Assembly (NCBI RefSeq): GCF_025290835.2 | Contig: NZ_JAOCQD020000001.1 | Span: 1,364,001 to 1,428,000 of the forward strand | Direction: 5' to 3' | DNA: 64,000 nucleotides | From: Aquabacterium sp. OR-4 | GTDB taxonomy: Bacteria; Pseudomonadota; Gammaproteobacteria; Burkholderiales; Burkholderiaceae_C | In this document: piece by piece, positions 54,822 to 64,000 of the stretch | Numbering within the stretch: the stretch's first letter is position 1 | Layout of the letters: every line of letters begins with the position of its first letter | The notes under the pieces: generated by a model | The model's input: only the letters and a program-made list of their open reading frames with translations | Told to the model about the DNA's origin: nothing | Database searches by the model: none | Position numbers and translations under genes: made by a program

Positions 54822-56276
54822 TCAACCCAGCACGACGCGCGGTGCCGCGGCACGCGCGGCCATGGCGCGCTGGTACAGATCGAGGTACTGCCGCGCCGGG
54901 CCGGCCCACGACAGGTCTTGCGCCATGCCGGTGCCGGCCATGCGCCACCAGGCGGCCGCATCCTTGTGCAGCGCCGCGGCCCGCCGCACGGTGGCGGCCA
55001 GCGCAGTGGGCGTGGCCTCGTCAAAGACGAAGCCGGTCACGCCATCGGCCACGGTGTCGGCCAGGCCGCCCACCCGCCGCACGATGGGAAGGGTGCCGTA
55101 GCGCAGGCCGTACATCTGGGTCAGGCCGCAGGGTTCGAAGCGCGAGGGCACGGCAATCGCGTCGGCACCGGCGATCAGGCGGTGGGCCGAGGCCTCGTCA
55201 TAGCCGATGTGCACCGCCACCCGGCCCGGATGGGCGTCCACGGCCATGCGGAACGCGGCCTCGAAGGCCGGATCGCCAGTGCCCTGCACTGCAAACTGCA
55301 CGCCTTCGGCGACCAGCGCGGGCAGCGCGGCCAGCACCAGATCAAGGCCCTTTTGCGAGGTGAGCCGGCTGACCACGGTGACAAGCAGCGCCTTGTCGTC
55401 CGCGGCCAGCCCCATCTCGGCCTGCAGGGCACGGCGGCAGGCCCGCTTGCCGGCGGCCTGGTCGGCGTCGTAGCGGGTGGCAATGGCGGCGTCGGCGGCC
55501 GGGTTCCAGACCTGCGGATCGATGCCGTTGAGAATGCCCCAGACATCGCCACGCCGGCCCTGGATCACGCCCTCGAGGCCGCAGCCGAACTCGGGCGTGG
55601 CGATCTCGCGCGCATAGCTGGGGCTGACCGTGGTGATCGCGTCGGCGAACTTGAGCCCGGCCTTCATGAACGACAGCTGGCCATGGAACTCGAGCCCGGC
55701 CGGCGACATGAAGGCCGAGCGCAGGCCCAGCAGCGCCCAGTCGTCGTGCGCAAACAGGCCCTGGAAGGCCAGGTTGTGGATCGTGTACACCGAGGCGGCG
55801 GCGGTGGGCCGGTGCTCGGCCATGTAGGCGCAGGTCATGGCGGCGTGCCAGTCGTGGGCATGCACCACGTCGGGCGTCCAGTCGGGGTCGGCATCGCCGG
55901 CAGCCAGGTGCGCACCCACCCAGCCCAGCAGCGCAAATCGCTGCAGGTTGTCGGCCCACTCGCTGCCATCGGGTGCCTGGTAGGGGCTGCCGCCGCGGCG
56001 GTAGAGGTAGGGCGCGTCCACCAGGTACACCGGCAGCTGGGTGCCCGGCATGCGGCCCTTGAGCAGGCGCACCCGCATGGCACCAAAGGCCGCGCCCACA
56101 TCAAGCACCGTGCGCGGCGACTGCACCGCGTCCAGCACCGCCGGCAGGCCCGGCAGCAGCAGGCGCACATCGGCCCCTTCGGCGGCCAGTGCCGGCGGCA
56201 GCGCGGCCACCACATCGGCCAGGCCACCGGTCTTGACCAGCGGATAAATCTCCGCCGCCACATGCAGAACGCGCAT
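54822..56276 (-). CDS. glgA: Glycogen synthase (ADP-glucose) GlgA
   Basis: A 484-aa GT5 enzyme adding glucose from ADP-glucose to glycogen. [18 protein letters not shown] carries the ADP-glucose KTGGL motif; HAHDWHAAM and [19 protein letters not shown] near residue 380 are present. ATG 56276 shares a base with the glgC stop (TGATG), so the two genes are coupled. Length is normal. Confidence 0.97.
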   Translation of the reverse strand: MRVLHVAAEIYPLVKTGGLADVVAALPPALAAEGADVRLLLPGLPAVLDAVQSPRTVLDVGAAFGAMRVRLLKGRMPGTQLPVYLVDAPYLYRRGGSPYQAPDGSEWADNLQRFALLGWVGAHLAAGDADPDWTPDVVHAHDWHAAMTCAYMAEHRPTAAASVYTIHNLAFQGLFAHDDWALLGLRSAFMSPAGLEFHGQLSFMKAGLKFADAITTVSPSYAREIATPEFGCGLEGVIQGRRGDVWGILNGIDPQVWNPAADAAIATRYDADQAAGKRACRRALQAEMGLAADDKALLVTVVSRLTSQKGLDLVLAALPALVAEGVQFAVQGTGDPAFEAAFRMAVDAHPGRVAVHIGYDEASAHRLIAGADAIAVPSRFEPCGLTQMYGLRYGTLPIVRRVGGLADTVADGVTGFVFDEATPTALAATVRRAAALHKDAAAWWRMAGTGMAQDLSWAGPARQYLDLYQRAMAARAAAPRVVLG

Positions 56277-57589
56277 CAGGCCGGCACCCCCGAGCCCTCC
56301 ACGCCGGCATTGGCGCCGGTGCCGTTGGCCAGCGCGGCCAGCATCGGCCGGGTGACCAGGGTGACGCCCTGCTCGCTGCGATGAAAGCGCCGCGCGTCCT
56401 CGAGCGCATCCTCGCCGATCACCATACCGTCGGGGATGCTGCAGCCGCGGTCGACCACCACCTTGGTCAGGCGCGCGCCGCGGCCCACCTGCACGCCGGG
56501 CATCAGCACGCTCCAGTTGACGCTGGCATAGGAGTGCACCCGCACGCTGGAGAACAGCACCGAGCGGAACACCGCGCCCGAGACGATGCAGCCACCCGAC
56601 ACCAGCGACTCGATGGCGTTGCCGCGGCGGTCGTCGGCGTTGTGCACGAACTTGGCCGGCGGCAGCTGCGGCTGGTAGGTCCAGATCGGCCAGCGGGTGT
56701 CGTAGAGGTTGAGCTCGGGGTCGGTGGCGGTGAGGTCGATGTTGGCGTCCCAGAACGCGTCGATGGTGCCCACGTCGCGCCAGTACGGTGCGCCACCATG
56801 CTTGCCGCCCACGCAGCTCATCTCGAACGGGTGCGCCACCGCCTGGCCGCGCTGCACGATGGCCGGGATGATGTCCTTGCCGAAGTCGTGGCTCGAGTTC
56901 GCGTCGGCCATGTCGCGCTCGAGCTCGCGGTACAGGAAGCGGGCATTGAAGATGTAGATGCCCATGCTGGCCAGCGCCCGGTCGGGCTTGCCCGGCATGG
57001 CCGGCGGATCGGCCGGCTTCTCGACAAAGTCGACGATGTTGCGCTGCTCGTCCACCGCCATCACGCCAAAGGCATGGGCCTCGCTGCGCGGCACCTCGAT
57101 GCAGCCCACCGTGCACTCGCGCCCGCGCGCCACGTGGTCGGCCAGCATCAGCGCGTAGTTCATCTTGTAGATGTGGTCGCCGGCCAGCACCACGATGTAG
57201 TCGGCGCGGTAGGCGGCCAGGATGTCCTGGTTCTGGTAAACCGCATCGGCGGTGCCGCGGTACCAGCTTTCTTCGTCCACCCGCTGCTGGGCCGGCAGCA
57301 GGTCGACAAACTCGTTCATCTCGCCCTTCAGAAAAGCCCAGCCGCGCTGCAGGTGGCGCAACAGGCTGTGGCTCTTGTACTGGGTGATCACGCCGATGCG
57401 GCGGATGCCCGAGTTGAGGCAGTTGCTCAGCGCAAAGTCGACGATGCGGAACTTGCCGCCGAAATACACCGCCGGCTTGGCGCGGTTGTCGGTGAGGTTC
57501 TTCAGGCGGCTGCCGCGGCCACCGGCCAGCACCAGCGCCACGGCGCGCTTGGGCAGGTCAAGACTGGACGCAAGATCGTGGTGATTCAT
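56276..57589 (-). CDS. glgC: Glucose-1-phosphate adenylyltransferase GlgC
   Basis: A 437-aa enzyme making ADP-glucose. The active-site region [15 protein letters not shown] with [17 protein letters not shown], the substrate loop [11 protein letters not shown] and [12 protein letters not shown], and EKP are typical. An ATG 9 bp upstream (57598) is possible; I chose 57589. It is divergent from glgP with a 188-bp promoter region and coupled to glgA. Confidence 0.96.
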   Translation of the reverse strand: MNHHDLASSLDLPKRAVALVLAGGRGSRLKNLTDNRAKPAVYFGGKFRIVDFALSNCLNSGIRRIGVITQYKSHSLLRHLQRGWAFLKGEMNEFVDLLPAQQRVDEESWYRGTADAVYQNQDILAAYRADYIVVLAGDHIYKMNYALMLADHVARGRECTVGCIEVPRSEAHAFGVMAVDEQRNIVDFVEKPADPPAMPGKPDRALASMGIYIFNARFLYRELERDMADANSSHDFGKDIIPAIVQRGQAVAHPFEMSCVGGKHGGAPYWRDVGTIDAFWDANIDLTATDPELNLYDTRWPIWTYQPQLPPAKFVHNADDRRGNAIESLVSGGCIVSGAVFRSVLFSSVRVHSYASVNWSVLMPGVQVGRGARLTKVVVDRGCSIPDGMVIGEDALEDARRFHRSEQGVTLVTRPMLAALANGTGANAGVEGSGVPA

Positions 57590-57777
57590 CGATGGCATGG
57601 CGCGTACGGCATTGGCCGGCACACGACCGCAGACACCCTGCCTGCGCCCCTGCCGGCTTGCGTGCCATGGTGCCATGCCAAATCGGGCTTTCGCGCCGGA
57701 CGTGGCATCAATAATGCGAAACGCCTGCCCTGTGCGCCGGCCGCCCTGCCCGGCCTTGCGCCACCCCACCCCGCCCG

Positions 57778-60261
57778 ATGAGCCAGCCCACACCCCTGCC
57801 CGCCGCCCCCGCCACGCCCGCCACCCGCGAGGCCTGCACCGGCCTGGCCGCCCAGGTCGAGCATCACCTGCTGCACACCATGGCCACGGCCCCCGCCGCG
57901 GCCAGCCCGATCGACCTGCTGGGCGCCGTCTCGCAGGCCGTGCGGGGCGAGCTGTCGCGGCGCTGGGTGCAGGGCGACGCGGCCGACCGCGCGGCCCAGG
58001 CGCGGCGCGTGGTCTATCTCTCGATGGAGTTCCTGATCGGGCGCAGCCTGGGCAACGCGCTCGATGCGCTGGGGCTCGGCGCCGCCGCCGGCAACAGCGT
58101 GGCCGGCCACGCGCACACGCTCGAAGAAATTGAAGGCCAGGAGCGCGACGCGGCGCTGGGCAATGGCGGGCTGGGCCGGCTGGCGGCCTGCTTTCTCGAC
58201 GCCATGGCCACCCGCGGCCTGCCGTCCTTCGGCTATGGCATCCGCTACGAGTTCGGCATGTTCGCGCAGAGCATTGCCGGCGGCCGCCAGATCGAGCATC
58301 CCGACCCGTGGCTGGAAGACGGCACGCCGTGGGAGTTTCCGCGGCCGGACGTGGTGCACCCGGTGCGCTTTGGCGGCTGGGTCGAGCACCCTGAATCGCC
58401 CGACGTGCCGCCGATCTGGCGCCATGCCGGCACGGTGCAGGCCAAGGCCTACGACATGGTGGTGCCCGGCTACGGCACCGAGCGGGTGAGCACGCTGCGG
58501 CTGTGGAAGGCAGTGGCGCCGGCCCACATCGACCTGCACGCCTTCAACAGCGGCGACTATGCGCGCGCGGCCGAGTTCAAGAACGCCTTCGAGAACATCT
58601 CGTGGGTGCTGTACCCCAATGACAGCACGCCGGCCGGCCGCGAGCTGCGGCTGAAGCAGGAGTACTTCTTCACCTCGGCCTCGATCCAGGACGTGCTGGC
58701 CCGCCACCTGGCCGAGCATGGCCGGCTCACCAACCTGGCCGACAAGGTGGCCATCCACCTGAACGACACGCACCCGGCCATCGGCGTGGCCGAGTTGCTG
58801 CGCCTGCTGGTCGACGAACACGGCTTTGCCTGGACGCCGGCCTGGCGCATCACCCAGCGCGTGTTCAGCTACACCAACCACACGCTGATGCCCGAGGCGC
58901 TGGAGACCTGGCCGGTGAGCCTGTTTCAGCAGGTTCTGCCGCGGCACCTGGAGATCATCTTCCGCATCAACCACGAGCTGATGGTCGAGGCCCAGGCGGC
59001 ACGGCCGGGCGATCTCGACTTCATGCGCCGCTTGTCGCTGATCGACGAGAGCGGCGAGCGCCGCGTGCGCATGGCGCACCTGGCGGTGGCCGGCAGCCAC
59101 CAGGTCAATGGCGTCTCGGCCCTGCACTCGAAGCTGCTGGTGCAGACGATCTTTGCCGACTTTGCGCTGCTGTGGCCCGAGCGCTTCGGCAACGTCACCA
59201 ACGGCGTCACGCCGCGGCGCTGGCTGGCCCAGGCCAACCGGCCGCTGTCGGCCCTGATCGACCAGCGCATCGGCACCGGCTGGCGGCGCGACCTGGCGCA
59301 GCTCGCGCAGCTCGGGCCGCTGGCCGACGAGGCCACGTTCCGCGCCGAGTTCATGGCCGCCAAGCAGGCCAACAAGCGCCGCCTGGCGCGGCTGATCGCC
59401 AACAGCACCGGCACCGCGGTGGACCCCGACAGCCTGTTCGATGTGCAGGTCAAGCGCTTCCACGAATACAAGCGCCAGCTGCTCAACCTGCTGCATGTGG
59501 TGACCCGCTACCGCGCCATCCTGGCCCAGCCGCAAGGCCCCGATGGCCAGGGCTGGCAGCCGCGCACGGTGATCTTTGCCGGCAAGGCGGCCTCGGGCTA
59601 TGCCATGGCCAAGCAGATCATCCGGCTGATCCACGACGTGGGCCGCGTGGTCAACCACGACGCGCGCATCGGCGACCGGCTCAAGCTGGTGTTCGTGCCG
59701 AACTACGGCGTCTCGCTGGCCGAGGTGATCATGCCCGGCGCCGACCTGTCGCAGCAGATCAGCACCGCCGGCACCGAGGCCTCGGGCACCGGCAACATGA
59801 AGCTGGCCCTGAACGGCGCGCTGACCATCGGCACCGACGACGGTGCCAACATCGAGATCCGCCAGGCCGTGGGCGACGACAACATCTTCATCTTCGGCCG
59901 CCGCGCCAGCGAGGTCACGGCCATCCGCGCAGCGGGTTATCAGCCGATGCGCCTGTACGAGAGCCTGCCCCAGCTCAAGGCCGTGCTCGATGCCATCGCC
60001 TCGGGTGCCTTCAGCCCCGACGAGCCCGGCCGCTACCGCGGCCTTGTGGACGCGCTGCTGTGGGGCGGCGACCACTACCTGCTGCTGGCCGACTACGAAG
60101 ACTACCTGGCCACCCAACTGCAGGTGGATGCGCTGTACCGCGACCCCCAAGCCTGGGCCCGCAAGGCCATTGCCAACGTGGCCGCCATGGGCAGCTTCTC
60201 GGCCGACCGCGCCATCGGCGAATACGCCCGCCGCATCTGGCAGGTGGCGCCGGGCACCTGA
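57778..60261 (+). CDS. glgP: Glycogen phosphorylase GlgP
   Basis: An 827-aa GT35 phosphorylase releasing glucose-1-phosphate from glycogen. [16 protein letters not shown], the phosphorylase signature [14 protein letters not shown] (PLP lysine in NMK) and [13 protein letters not shown] are intact. It is divergent from glgC, pairing glycogen synthesis and breakdown around a shared control region. Confidence 0.97.
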   Translation: MSQPTPLPAAPATPATREACTGLAAQVEHHLLHTMATAPAAASPIDLLGAVSQAVRGELSRRWVQGDAADRAAQARRVVYLSMEFLIGRSLGNALDALGLGAAAGNSVAGHAHTLEEIEGQERDAALGNGGLGRLAACFLDAMATRGLPSFGYGIRYEFGMFAQSIAGGRQIEHPDPWLEDGTPWEFPRPDVVHPVRFGGWVEHPESPDVPPIWRHAGTVQAKAYDMVVPGYGTERVSTLRLWKAVAPAHIDLHAFNSGDYARAAEFKNAFENISWVLYPNDSTPAGRELRLKQEYFFTSASIQDVLARHLAEHGRLTNLADKVAIHLNDTHPAIGVAELLRLLVDEHGFAWTPAWRITQRVFSYTNHTLMPEALETWPVSLFQQVLPRHLEIIFRINHELMVEAQAARPGDLDFMRRLSLIDESGERRVRMAHLAVAGSHQVNGVSALHSKLLVQTIFADFALLWPERFGNVTNGVTPRRWLAQANRPLSALIDQRIGTGWRRDLAQLAQLGPLADEATFRAEFMAAKQANKRRLARLIANSTGTAVDPDSLFDVQVKRFHEYKRQLLNLLHVVTRYRAILAQPQGPDGQGWQPRTVIFAGKAASGYAMAKQIIRLIHDVGRVVNHDARIGDRLKLVFVPNYGVSLAEVIMPGADLSQQISTAGTEASGTGNMKLALNGALTIGTDDGANIEIRQAVGDDNIFIFGRRASEVTAIRAAGYQPMRLYESLPQLKAVLDAIASGAFSPDEPGRYRGLVDALLWGGDHYLLLADYEDYLATQLQVDALYRDPQAWARKAIANVAAMGSFSADRAIGEYARRIWQVAPGT

Positions 60262-60277
60262 CGCCCCAACGGACACG

Positions 60278-60309
60278 AAAAAAGGGCGCCTCGCGGCGCC
60301 CTTTTTTTT
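60278..60309. terminator. Strong bidirectional intrinsic terminator
   Basis: AAAAAAGGGCGCC-TCGC-GGCGCCCTTTTTTTT is a perfect hairpin with A and T tracts on both sides, between convergent glgP and livK-like genes. Confidence 0.95.
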
Positions 60310-60329
60310 ATCGTGGCCTGAACCGTGGA

Positions 60330-61460
60330 TCAGTTCAGCGGGACCTTCTTGCCGTCCTTGTAGACGTACAGGGTCATGGCGGGGTTCTTCAGCTCGCCAT
60401 CGGGCTCGAAGCCGACCTTGGTGGTCACGCCCTGGTAGTTGCTCTCGAACAGCTTGGCGGTGTAGACCTTGGGGTCGGCCGAGCCGGCGCGCACCATGGC
60501 GTCGACCAGCACATGCACCGCGTCGTAGGTGTAGGGCGAGTACACCTGGAACTGCTTCGGGTACTTGGCTTCGTACTTGGCCATCCAGGCCTTGCCGCCG
60601 GGCATCTTGTCGAGCGAGGCGCCGCCTTCGGCGCAGATCACGCCACCCAGGGCCTTGGCACCACCCGACAGCTCGGCCAGCTTGGCCGTGCAGATGCCGT
60701 CGCCGCCGAACATCTTGACGTTGCTCATGCCCAGCTGGTCCATCTGGCGCAGCATCGGGCCGGCCTGCGGGTCCATGCCGCCGTAGAACACGGCGTCGGG
60801 CGCCTTGCTCTTGATGGCGGTGAGGATGGCCATGAAGTCGGTGGCCTTGTCGTTGGTGAACTGCTCGTCCACCACCTGGATGCCACGGGCCAGCGCGGTC
60901 TTCTTGAACACCTCGGCCACGCCCTGGCCGTAGGCGGTGCGGTCGTCGATGATCGCAACCTTCTTCAGCTTCAGGTTGTTGGCCGCGTGAAGGGCCAGGC
61001 CGGCGCCCAGCGCGTTGTCATTGGCCAGCAGGCGGAAGGTGGTCTTGTAGCCCTGCTGCGTGAGCTTGGGGTTGGTGGCCGAGGGCGTCACGTGGGGGAT
61101 GCCGCACTGGTTGTACACCGTCGAAGCCGGGATCGTGGTGCCCGAGTTCAGGTGACCGACCACGCCGTTGACCTTGGCATCGCACAGCTTCTGCGCGGCG
61201 GCCGTGCCCTGCTTCGGGTCAGCGGCATCGTCTTCGGCCACGAGCTCGAGCTTGACCTTCTTGCCACCGATCGTCACGCCCTTGGCGTTGAGTTCCTCGA
61301 CGGCCATGCGGGCGCCGTTCTCGTTGTCCTTGCCATAGTGCGCCTGCGCACCCGACACCGGACCGACGTGACCGATCTTGACGACCATGTCTTGGGCCAT
61401 GGCGGTGCCAGCCAACACCGTGGCGGCAGCAGCGACGATCAGATTGAGCTTGTGTTGCAT
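60330..61460 (-). CDS. ABC transporter branched-chain amino-acid-binding protein (LivK type)
   Basis: A 376-aa periplasmic protein with a signal peptide (LNLIVAAAATVLAGTAMA). The mature part is a type I periplasmic binding fold (KIGHVGPVSGAQAHYGKDNENG; GVVGHLNSGTTIPAS; TPSATNPKLTQQGY), typical of LivJ/LivK-like proteins. GGAGG lies before ATG 61460. The permease genes are not in the window, so it may be a solitary binding protein; ligand unproven. Confidence 0.9.
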   Translation of the reverse strand: MQHKLNLIVAAAATVLAGTAMAQDMVVKIGHVGPVSGAQAHYGKDNENGARMAVEELNAKGVTIGGKKVKLELVAEDDAADPKQGTAAAQKLCDAKVNGVVGHLNSGTTIPASTVYNQCGIPHVTPSATNPKLTQQGYKTTFRLLANDNALGAGLALHAANNLKLKKVAIIDDRTAYGQGVAEVFKKTALARGIQVVDEQFTNDKATDFMAILTAIKSKAPDAVFYGGMDPQAGPMLRQMDQLGMSNVKMFGGDGICTAKLAELSGGAKALGGVICAEGGASLDKMPGGKAWMAKYEAKYPKQFQVYSPYTYDAVHVLVDAMVRAGSADPKVYTAKLFESNYQGVTTKVGFEPDGELKNPAMTLYVYKDGKKVPLN

Positions 61461-61502
61461 TCAAAAACCTCCGGATGGAAGAAGGATGAGGTCACCTGCG
61501 AG

Positions 61503-61541
61503 ACAGGTGTGTTTTCTCAACGGGCGGAACGATACACCTGT
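61503..61541. promoter_or_regulatory. Inverted repeat upstream of the livK-like gene
   Basis: ACAGGTGT (61503-61510) and ACACCTGT (61534-61541) are perfect inverted repeats, and a third CACCTG lies at 61493-61498. This fits an operator for the livK-like gene; the protein is unknown. Confidence 0.35.
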
Positions 61542-61680
61542 TGACAGGGCCCTCCCGGATGCCCCGCATCGGGGCTTGCCCCTAGTCAACCGGCACCCAG
61601 CCGCCAAGGGCACGCAAGCCGCATGCCCAGGCCTTGGCGCGGTGCCTTGGCCCAGTGCGTTGGCCCGGTGCCTTGGGGCC

Positions 61681-62139
61681 TCAGGCCGCCGGGGCGGGCC
61701 GCTGGCTGTGGTTGCGTGGGTTCAGGCCGGCGGCCTTGTACTGGCGCCAGCGTTCGCGCCCGGCCTCGGCCTCGTCGGGCTCGTCGGCCACGATCTCGAT
61801 CACGCGCGGACAGCTGGCGCTGCCCGTGGCTGCGGTGGCCAGGGCCTGCGGGCCCAGGTTCACCAGCACGTCGCGCGGGCCGGCATCGGCCGGCGACTCG
61901 GCCAGCCAGATCGGTGTGCGGGCCAGCCGCGGCTCGATGGCCTGGCCGGCGCGCAGCCGCGCGTGCGGGATGAACTCGCCGGGCTCGAAAGTCCAGAGCA
62001 GCTGGTCGAGCCGGTTCAGCGCAGCCGGCGGCCCGGTGACCACCACCTGCTTGCCCGAGCGCCAGGCCTTGCGCAGCAGGCGGCAGGTGTAGCCGAGCTT
62101 GTCGGCCACACCGGTGTGGAAGTCGACCTCCAGCGTCAT
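61681..62139 (-). CDS. holC: DNA polymerase III chi subunit HolC
   Basis: A 152-aa clamp-loader subunit that links the polymerase to SSB. EVDFHTGVADKLGYTCRLLR, WTFEPGEFIPHARL, and VLVNLGPQA match HolC. It ends in a short Pro/Ala tail. It lies 28 bp downstream of pepA in the usual pepA-holC order. Confidence 0.92.
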   Translation of the reverse strand: MTLEVDFHTGVADKLGYTCRLLRKAWRSGKQVVVTGPPAALNRLDQLLWTFEPGEFIPHARLRAGQAIEPRLARTPIWLAESPADAGPRDVLVNLGPQALATAATGSASCPRVIEIVADEPDEAEAGRERWRQYKAAGLNPRNHSQRPAPAA

Positions 62140-62167
62140 GCGCAGCGCATCCCGCCCGGCGCCGGCG

Positions 62168-63631
62168 TCACTTGGCCTGCGCCAGCAGCCAGTGGGTCAG
62201 CAAGGCCACCGGGCGGCCGGTGCCGCCCTTGGCCGCACCCGACTTCCAGGCGGTGCCGGCGATGTCGAGGTGGGCCCAGCGCAGCTTGGCCGTGAAGCGC
62301 TGCAGGAACTTGGCCGCCGTGATGGCACCACCTGCGCGCGGCCCCACATTGGCCATGTCGGCAAAGTTGCTCTTCAGCGCCTCGTCGTACTCGTCGTCGG
62401 TGGGCATGCGCCAGCAGGGGTCGAGCGCGCTCTCGCCGGCGGCCAGCAGGGCCGCGGCCAGCTCGTCGTCGGGGCTGAACAGACCCGAGCGCACACCGCC
62501 CAGCGCGATCATGCAGGCGCCGGTGAGCGTGGCGATGTCCACCACGGCCGCGGGCTTGAAGCGCTCGGCATAGGTCAGCGCATCGCACAGGATCAGCCGG
62601 CCCTCGGCGTCGGTGTTGAGGATCTCGATGGTCTGGCCCGACAGGCTCTTGACCACGTCGCCCGGCTTCACCGCGCGGCCGCCCGGCATGTTCTCGGTGG
62701 CCGGCACCACGGCCACCAGGTTGAGCTTGGGCTTGAGCTCGGCAATGGCGCGCAGCGTGCCGAACACGCTGGCCGCGCCACCCATGTCGAACTTCATCTC
62801 GTCCATCTCGCCGGCGGTCTTGAGCGAAATGCCGCCAGTGTCGAAGGTGATGCCCTTGCCCACCAGCACCAGCGGCGCCTGGGTCTTGGCCGCGCCCTGG
62901 TAGTGCATGACGATGAACTTGGGCGGCTCGGCCGAGCCTTGCGCCACCGACAGGAAGCTGCCCATGCCCAGCGCCTCGCAGTGCCGGCGCTCGAGCACCT
63001 CCACGCGCAGGCCGTGGCTGCGGCCGAGCTTGCGCGCCTGCGCCGCCAGCACGCTGGGCGTGCAGTGGTTGCCGGGCAGGTTGGCCAGCTCACGCGCCAG
63101 GGTCACGCCCTCGGCAATGGCCAGGCCGCGCACCAGGCCGATGGTGGCCGTGGCCGCCTCGGCCTTGCTGCCCACCAGCAGCGTGAGCTTGGCCAGCACC
63201 GGCGCGGCCGGCGCGCTGGGCTTGGTGGCGCGGTACAGGTAGACCGCGTCGGTGACCGCCTGCACCAGGGCCTCGGCCTGCGCCGCAGTGGCCTCGCCCG
63301 CACCAGCGATCTGCACCGCCAGGTGCTTGATCGCCAGGCCCTTGAGCAGCGCCAGGCCGCTGACCGCGGCCGCCTTGAGCGCCTTGGGGCTGCCATCCTT
63401 GGCCACCACCACGGCCAGGCGCGGCGCCTTCAGGCCGGGCACGCGGCCCAGGTAGGCCTGCTTGCCGGGCTTGAGCACCAGATCGCCCTGGGCCTGCGCC
63501 TCGGCCACGGCCTGGCCGATCACGGCATCCACCGCCGGCGGCAGCGATTCGCCCACCACCAACAGCAGAACAGCATCTGCGCTCAGACGGCTTGTGGCCT
63601 CGGGCGCGATCACGAGAGATCTGCAATCCAT
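62168..63631 (-). CDS. pepA: Leucyl aminopeptidase PepA
   Basis: A 487-aa M17 zinc aminopeptidase, also a DNA-binding regulator in E. coli. [30 protein letters not shown] and the metal ligands in this region are intact. Length is typical (about 500). Only 27 bp separate it from the divergent lptF start, so their promoters must reach into each other's coding ends. Confidence 0.96.
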   Translation of the reverse strand: MDCRSLVIAPEATSRLSADAVLLLVVGESLPPAVDAVIGQAVAEAQAQGDLVLKPGKQAYLGRVPGLKAPRLAVVVAKDGSPKALKAAAVSGLALLKGLAIKHLAVQIAGAGEATAAQAEALVQAVTDAVYLYRATKPSAPAAPVLAKLTLLVGSKAEAATATIGLVRGLAIAEGVTLARELANLPGNHCTPSVLAAQARKLGRSHGLRVEVLERRHCEALGMGSFLSVAQGSAEPPKFIVMHYQGAAKTQAPLVLVGKGITFDTGGISLKTAGEMDEMKFDMGGAASVFGTLRAIAELKPKLNLVAVVPATENMPGGRAVKPGDVVKSLSGQTIEILNTDAEGRLILCDALTYAERFKPAAVVDIATLTGACMIALGGVRSGLFSPDDELAAALLAAGESALDPCWRMPTDDEYDEALKSNFADMANVGPRAGGAITAAKFLQRFTAKLRWAHLDIAGTAWKSGAAKGGTGRPVALLTHWLLAQAK

Positions 63632-63658
63632 AATTCGCTCGGGTTAGAAGAGCCAAAG

Positions 63659-64000
63659 ATGTTATTCGATTCGACTGTTCGTCGTGAACTGGCAAGAAGC
63701 TTCGGGGCCACCCTGGTGGTGATCCTGACCATCGTCATCACCATGATGCTGATCCGCACGCTGGGCATGGCGGCCGGCGGCAACGTCGCGCCCGAGGATG
63801 TGGTGCTGGTGCTGGGCTACTACGCACTGGGCCACCTGCCGACGATGCTGTCGCTGTCGATGTTCATCGCGGTGGTGGTGACGCTCGGGCGCATGTACCG
63901 CGACAGCGAGATGGTGATCTGGTTTGCCAGTGGCGTGGGCCTGGGCCGCTTTGTGCGGCCGGTGCTGCGCATGGCCTGGCCGGTGCTGCTGGCGGTGGGC
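63659..64000 (+). CDS. lptF: LPS export permease LptF (3' end outside)
   Basis: The first 114 codons: LFDSTVRRELARSFGATLVV, the first membrane helix (about 15-35), and LGHLPTMLSLSMFIAVVVTL (second helix) with RMYRDSEMVIWFASGVGL, a YjgP/YjgQ-family signature. LptF is an inner-membrane subunit of the LptB2FG exporter. The gene runs past the window end. Confidence 0.93.
   Translation, partial: MLFDSTVRRELARSFGATLVVILTIVITMMLIRTLGMAAGGNVAPEDVVLVLGYYALGHLPTMLSLSMFIAVVVTLGRMYRDSEMVIWFASGVGLGRFVRPVLRMAWPVLLAVG

Noticed and set aside
57586..60276. 896-aa open frame on the - strand
   Set aside because: Antisense to glgP; long only because stop codons are rare in this GC-rich antisense frame.

Overview
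The window looks like a piece of a high-GC betaproteobacterial chromosome (Burkholderiales, probably near Rubrivivax/Leptothrix/Ideonella). The reasons are the very GC-rich codon use, the gene order rimP-nusA-infB-rbfA-truB-typA, fabI, a glgC-glgA/glgP glycogen locus, holC-pepA beside lptF, and storage-lipid genes. No species can be named from sequence alone.

Positions 1 to about 32.4 kb are accessory DNA of lower GC, holding defence and mobilisation genes. (a) 1-16 kb: a large defence locus. A truncated BrxC-like P-loop ATPase and a PAPS-reductase-like (PP-loop) protein run rightward. They converge on a leftward operon: WYL regulator, then DptF-like ATPase, DptG-position protein, DptH-like 1,798-aa FtsK-type translocase, DUF262 (DGQQR) protein and a Ser/Thr protein kinase. 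I read this as a sulfur-based (phosphorothioation or BREX-type-4-like) modification arm paired with a DptFGH-like restriction arm; its left end lies outside the window. (b) 16.1-25.9 kb: a mobilisable-element or plasmid-like backbone with a MobA/MobL relaxase, an oriT carrying a recognisable MOBQ nic sequence, a TraD/MobC-like accessory protein, an AAA+ ATPase, an XRE regulator, a KfrA-like protein, a replication-type DUF1376-like protein, a heavily base-paired non-coding segment and a PrtN-family regulator. No integrase is visible. (c) 26-30.4 kb: a complete four-gene type II CBASS operon (capV, dncV-like CD-NTase, cap2 E1/E2, cap3 JAMM peptidase). (d) 30.6-32.4 kb: a DUF6088 protein followed by a Fic remnant, and a TacA/TacT-like toxin-antitoxin pair.

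From about 32.6 kb onward the sequence is ordinary chromosome: an alpha/beta hydrolase, a wax-ester synthase/DGAT, a secreted PHB-depolymerase-like esterase, a VOC protein, a GT9 glycosyltransferase, a glucokinase-family protein with an unusual phosphate loop, a DMT transporter, the translation/transcription operon (typA, truB, rbfA, infB, nusA, rimP) with a possible leader attenuator, fabI, an Orn/Lys/Arg decarboxylase, tRNA-Ser(GGA), a zinc-ribbon membrane protein with an Ala-Pro repeat, glgA, glgC and divergent glgP, a LivK-type binding protein, holC, pepA, and the start of lptF.

Functionally, the left half is a stack of antiphage modules on a mobilisable island, each with its own operon and two with WYL or XRE regulators nearby. 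The right half is housekeeping: translation initiation and ribosome maturation, fatty-acid synthesis, glycogen turnover and envelope biogenesis.
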